From contig JAMONQ010000140.1 in assembly GCA_027065635.1 (NCBI GenBank), positions 1-8,006 of the forward strand: a stretch of DNA of 8,006 bases. The letters are read 5' to 3'. The position numbers and the translations under genes are program-made. The notes beneath the pieces were generated by a model that was given only the letters and a program-made list of their open reading frames with translations, was not told where the DNA came from and did not search any database. Source of the DNA: Campylobacterales bacterium. Its GTDB lineage: Bacteria; Campylobacterota; Campylobacteria; Campylobacterales; Hydrogenimonadaceae. Of this stretch, positions 5,321 through 8,006 are shown in pieces (the stretch's first letter is position 1; the number at the start of each line of letters is the position of its first letter).

Positions 5321-6741
5321 GATGCGAAGCGTAGCCAAAGAGGTGCTTGAAACGGAAGCGAAGGCGCTGCTCGATGCCGCCGACCGGATAGATGACGAGT
5401 TCGAGAAGGCCGTAGAGCTTATCTATGCCGTAAAGGGCAAATGCATCATAACCGGCGTCGGGAAGTCGGGGCTTGTCGGAGCCAAGATCGCCGCCACCCT
5501 TGCAAGTACCGGTACTTCGAGCTTTTTCATACACCCCACCGAAGCGCTGCATGGCGATCTGGGGATGATAGGCCCGCAGGATCTGGTTATAGCCATAAGT
5601 TATAGCGGCGAGAGCGAGGAGCTCATAAAGATTCTGCCGCATATAAAGCGTTTCGATATTCCGCTTATAGCCATGGCCGGCGACAGGGACTCGACTCTGG
5701 CGAAATATGGAGACCTCTTTTTGTCTATCAGGGTCGAAAAGGAGGCGTGTCCGCTTGGAGCCGCTCCTACATCTTCTACAACATTGACGATGGCCCTCGG
5801 AGACGCTCTTGCGGTCGCGTTGATGAAAAGGCGCGGTTTCAGAGCGGAAGATTTCGCATCTTTTCATCCCGGCGGCGCACTCGGCAGGCGCCTTTTTGTA
5901 AAGATCGAAGATCTGATGCGAAGCGGTGATCTTCCAATCGTTAAAAAGGATGCCACACTAAAAGACGCTATCGTCGTCATGAGCGAGGGAAGGCTCGGGA
6001 ATGTGCTTATCGAGGATGAAAACGGAAAGCTTGCCGCCGTACTTAGCGACGGTGATATAAGGCGAGCCCTGATGGACGAGAACTTCTCGCTCGAGAGCGA
6101 GGCGATAAAGTATGCCAATACCTCTCCAAAGGTTTGCCGCAACAAGAGAATGCTCGCCTCCGAAGCTCTCGAGATGATCGAAAACTACAAGATACAGTTT
6201 CTGCCCATAGTTGATGAAGAGGGCAGAGTAAAGGGAGCCTTGCATCTTCACGATCTGGTGGAAGCGGGGATAAAAAGATGAGCTCGGGAGTAAGACTGAA
6301 CAAATTCATTTCTCACAATACAAAATACTCGCGGCGTGAAGCGGACAAGCTCATCGAGGAGGGGAAGGTTCAGGTAAACGGCAAGCAGGTCACGGATTTT
6401 TCGTACAGGGTTGCGGATGACGACAAAGTGGTGCTGAACGGTCGGATCGTCAGACCCAAGTCTATGCACGAGATGACCGTCATAGTCTACCATAAGCCGA
6501 AAGGGGAGCTCGTTACAAGAAAGGATCCCAGGGGAAGAAAAACCATCTACGACTCGATCCCGAAACGATTTGCCCACTTCGTACCTGTTGGAAGGCTCGA
6601 TTTCGCCAGTGAAGGTCTGCTTCTTTTGACGGATTCGCCGAGAGCGGCCGATATTCTGATGCGAAGCGGGCTGGAACGCGTATACAACCTGAAAATCCGC
6701 GGGTCGATAACCGAAGCCATGGAAAAGGCGATGCGAAGCGG
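5321..6741 (+). repeat. Four dispersed copies of GATGCGAAGCG in kdsD and rluB
   Basis: GATGCGAAGCGG occurs exactly at 5915-5926, 6658-6669 and 6730-6741, and with a final T at 5321-5332. All four are on the plus strand and all read ATG CGA AGC (Met-Arg-Ser) in frame, the first forming the proposed kdsD start. I saw no copy elsewhere in the window on either strand. It may be shared codon usage or a short genome-wide signal. Confidence 0.6.
5322..6281 (+). CDS. kdsD: KdsD/KpsF, D-arabinose 5-phosphate isomerase (SIS plus two CBS domains)
   Basis: It interconverts D-ribulose 5-phosphate and D-arabinose 5-phosphate, the first step toward Kdo of lipopolysaccharide or capsule. The 319-residue protein has the usual layout: an N-terminal SIS domain at about 1-190 with GVGKSG (45-50), HPTEALHGDLGM (71-82), SYSGESEE (93-100), KEACPLGAAPTSSTT and SFHPGGALGRRL (180-191), then two CBS domains at roughly 199-253 and 263-318 ending in GALHLHDLVEAGIKR. 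The catalytic Lys of GVGKSG and the HPGGALGR histidine are present. It is standalone rather than fused to KdsC. A start at 5298 would add eight residues. It follows rnj by 48 nt and its stop overlaps rluB as ATGA. KdsD, KpsF and GutQ paralogues cannot be told apart by sequence alone; absence of capsule genes nearby favours the LPS role. Confidence 0.95.
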   Translation: MRSVAKEVLETEAKALLDAADRIDDEFEKAVELIYAVKGKCIITGVGKSGLVGAKIAATLASTGTSSFFIHPTEALHGDLGMIGPQDLVIAISYSGESEELIKILPHIKRFDIPLIAMAGDRDSTLAKYGDLFLSIRVEKEACPLGAAPTSSTTLTMALGDALAVALMKRRGFRAEDFASFHPGGALGRRLFVKIEDLMRSGDLPIVKKDATLKDAIVVMSEGRLGNVLIEDENGKLAAVLSDGDIRRALMDENFSLESEAIKYANTSPKVCRNKRMLASEALEMIENYKIQFLPIVDEEGRVKGALHLHDLVEAGIKR

Positions 6742-7063
6742 AATAAAGATCAAGGGTAAAAAGGGAGCTCACGAAAAGAGCAGTGTAGAGGAGATGGAGT
6801 TCGCTCCGTTTTATGCCTACCAGATTCTTAAAAACGAGCAAAACTACTCGAAGATCCGTGTAGCGATAGGAGAGGGAAAAAATCGTGAGCTTCGCCGCTT
6901 TTTCGCCCATTTCGATCGTGAAGTGCTGGATCTGCACAGAGTCAGCTTCGGCGGTATAAGTCTGAACAATCTTCCAAAAGGGAAAACGAGGTTTTTGACC
7001 CGGAGGGAGTATGACGATCTACACGCCTTTTTAAAGGCGCAACAGGAGGAAGGAAGTGATTGA
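6278..7063 (+). CDS. rluB: RluB-type 23S rRNA pseudouridine synthase (RsuA/RluB/E/F family)
   Basis: This is a 261-residue pseudouridine synthase acting on ribosomal RNA. An S4 RNA-binding domain occupies about residues 4-50 (RLNKFISHNTKYSRREADKL). The catalytic motif VGRLDFASEGLLLLT at 104-118 carries the nucleophile Asp108, and the family's late motif appears as GKNRELRRFFAHF. The GRLD(F/Y)xSEGLLLLT form marks the RsuA/RluB/RluE/RluF branch, and the N-terminal S4 domain and length fit RluB (U2605 of 23S rRNA in E. coli numbering); the exact target is inferred. A basic segment KIKGKKGAHEKSSVEE lies between the motifs. The start codon overlaps the kdsD stop by 4 nt, suggesting translational coupling, and its end overlaps yjbQ by 8 nt. 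It contains two of the four GATGCGAAGCG copies. Confidence 0.93.
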   Translation: MSSGVRLNKFISHNTKYSRREADKLIEEGKVQVNGKQVTDFSYRVADDDKVVLNGRIVRPKSMHEMTVIVYHKPKGELVTRKDPRGRKTIYDSIPKRFAHFVPVGRLDFASEGLLLLTDSPRAADILMRSGLERVYNLKIRGSITEAMEKAMRSGIKIKGKKGAHEKSSVEEMEFAPFYAYQILKNEQNYSKIRVAIGEGKNRELRRFFAHFDREVLDLHRVSFGGISLNNLPKGKTRFLTRREYDDLHAFLKAQQEEGSD

Positions 7064-7451
7064 ACTCAAAATCGATACCAAGCACACCTCGGAGATGATA
7101 GATATAACCGAGAAAGTTCAGGAAGCGGTTATCAAGGAGGGAGTAAAGAGCGGTCTTGTCGCCGTTTTCGTTCCTCATACGACTGCGAGTATCGTGCTTT
7201 TTGAAAATATAGATCCGCAGCTGCGACGCGACTTTCTGGAGGCACTGGGACGTATTGCGCCCGCATCCCAGTCCTATCACCACCAGGGTGAAAACGCTGC
7301 GGCGCATATCAAGTCCGCACTTTGCGGGGCCAGAGTCGTAGTACCGATGGAGAATGCGAAGCTGCATCTGGGAAGATGGCAGGGCGTCTTTTTGTGCGAA
7401 TTCGACGGTCCGAGGGAGCGTACGGTAATCGTACAGGTTGTCAACGGTTGA
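7056..7451 (+). CDS. yjbQ: YjbQ/UPF0047 family protein (secondary thiamine-phosphate synthase type)
   Basis: This 131-residue protein matches the YjbQ family, whose E. coli member has weak thiamine-phosphate synthase activity; the true physiological role is unsettled. Conserved segments are FVPHTTASIVLFENIDPQLR (38-57, with His41, Asp53 and Arg57), YHHQGENAAAHIKSALCG (74-91, with His75/76, Asn80 and His84), and LGRWQGVFLCEFDGPRER (105-122). The clustered His/Asn residues line a putative metal or phosphate site in family structures. The start is GTG at 7056 with AGGAGG 6 nt upstream, overlapping the end of rluB by 8 nt. Length is typical and nothing is missing. No thiamine genes are in the window, so context gives no support for a thiamine role. 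Confidence 0.92.
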   Translation: MIELKIDTKHTSEMIDITEKVQEAVIKEGVKSGLVAVFVPHTTASIVLFENIDPQLRRDFLEALGRIAPASQSYHHQGENAAAHIKSALCGARVVVPMENAKLHLGRWQGVFLCEFDGPRERTVIVQVVNG

Positions 7452-7466
7452 GTCGGCATCGAGAGC

Positions 7467-8006
7467 ATGAATGAAAATTTCGCTCTGCTCTTTCGACCTG
7501 AGTCGCTGGAGGAGTTTATAGGGCAGAAGCATCTTCTTGCTCCTGATGCGCCTCTACGCACTCTTGTGGAGGCCGGTACACTGCAGCACAGCTTCTTCTA
7601 CGGCCCCCCGGGTACGGGGAAGACTACACTCGCCAAAATTGTGGCAAAAAGGCTCGAGCGGCCTTTTTACGAGCTCAACGCTACGACTTTGAAGGTGGAG
7701 GAGTTGCGCCGTATCTTCAGGCAGTATGCCAACTCGCTTGTAAAACCGCTCGTTTTTATCGACGAGGTGCATAGATTGAGCAAGGCTCAGCAGGAGGTGT
7801 TGCTCCCGTTTATGGAGCGATATGACGCTTTGATAATAGGAGCTTCGACAGAAAATCCATACTTCTCCCTGACCGCCGCGATGAGGTCGAGATCGCTTCT
7901 GTTCGAGTTCATGCCGCTTGCGGATGAAGATCTCTTGAAGATGCTCGAGCGCGTAGAGAGACAAAAAAATATAAAAATCGAGCCGGAAGCGAGAGAGTAT
8001 CTCATA
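7467..8006 (+). CDS. rarA: RarA/MgsA, replication-associated AAA+ ATPase (C-terminus cut by window edge)
   Basis: RarA (MgsA, homologous to yeast Mgs1 and human WRNIP1) is an AAA+ ATPase acting at stalled replication forks. The first 180 residues are present and the frame stays open to the window edge. Seen: the N-terminal LLFRPESLEEFIGQKHLL, Walker A GPPGTGKT at 46-53, Walker B VFIDEVHR at 96-103, sensor-1 GASTEN at 125-130, and NPYFSLTAAMRSRSLLFEF with the arginine-finger region. The HRL after the Walker B DE and the TENPYFSL segment distinguish it from RuvB and clamp-loader subunits. Sensor-2, the C-terminal helical domain and the oligomerisation region are outside the window. ATG 7467 is the only start, since the in-frame yjbQ stop lies 15 nt before it; the ribosome site (GAGAG) is poor, so coupling to yjbQ is likely. 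Confidence 0.95.
   Translation, partial: MNENFALLFRPESLEEFIGQKHLLAPDAPLRTLVEAGTLQHSFFYGPPGTGKTTLAKIVAKRLERPFYELNATTLKVEELRRIFRQYANSLVKPLVFIDEVHRLSKAQQEVLLPFMERYDALIIGASTENPYFSLTAAMRSRSLLFEFMPLADEDLLKMLERVERQKNIKIEPEAREYLI

Noticed and set aside
4737..5867. A 376-codon open frame on the minus strand opposite rnj and kdsD
   Set aside because: It lies antisense to two clearly conserved genes, has no recognisable domain, and such frames arise from the codon bias of the plus-strand genes.
7024..7039. Inverted repeat (CGCCTTT and AAAGGCG) near the end of rluB, resembling a terminator stem
   Set aside because: The loop is too short for the full stem, no T-run follows, and yjbQ begins immediately downstream in the same operon.

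Overview
The window is a compact, gene-dense chromosomal segment, most likely from a member of the Campylobacterota (Epsilonproteobacteria) with moderate GC content. The case for that rests on gene content and order: an RNase J in an organism that also carries a Kdo/LPS-pathway enzyme (KdsD), with ksgA, rnj, kdsD/kpsF and rlmN close together. As I recall it, Helicobacter pylori has the same neighbourhood. The genus cannot be fixed from the sequence.

Layout. A minus-strand operon fills 1-2281 and is read hisF, then a compact purine-nucleoside phosphorylase/MTA-SAH nucleosidase-like gene, then rlmN, which runs off the left edge. Each gene overlaps the next, and hisF and rlmN both begin with TTG. 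A 156-bp intergenic region (2282-2437) carries two face-to-face TATAAT elements and separates this operon from a plus-strand operon: ksgA, rnj (RNase J), kdsD, rluB, yjbQ and rarA, which runs off the right edge. Plus-strand spacing is tight: a 122-nt ksgA/rnj overlap, a 4-nt kdsD/rluB overlap, an 8-nt rluB/yjbQ overlap and a 15-nt gap before rarA. No stretch over 300 bases lacks a gene.

How the genes fit together. Four products act on RNA: RlmN (23S/tRNA methylation), KsgA (16S dimethylation), RNase J (processing and decay) and RluB (23S pseudouridylation). KdsD feeds Kdo synthesis for lipopolysaccharide, HisF acts in histidine biosynthesis, and RarA belongs to replication-fork maintenance. 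This is a housekeeping region with no mobile element, CRISPR array or defence cassette visible.

The most notable non-coding signal is a 16-bp near-perfect match to the ParB-binding centromere sequence parS at 1242-1257, inside the nucleosidase-like gene. That gene also holds two other perfect palindromes of 14 and 16 bp. Other points of interest are the long out-of-frame ksgA/rnj overlap, the RG-rich disordered N-terminus of RNase J, the trimeric-PNP-like Asn in the nucleosidase-like protein, and a 12-mer repeated in kdsD and rluB.
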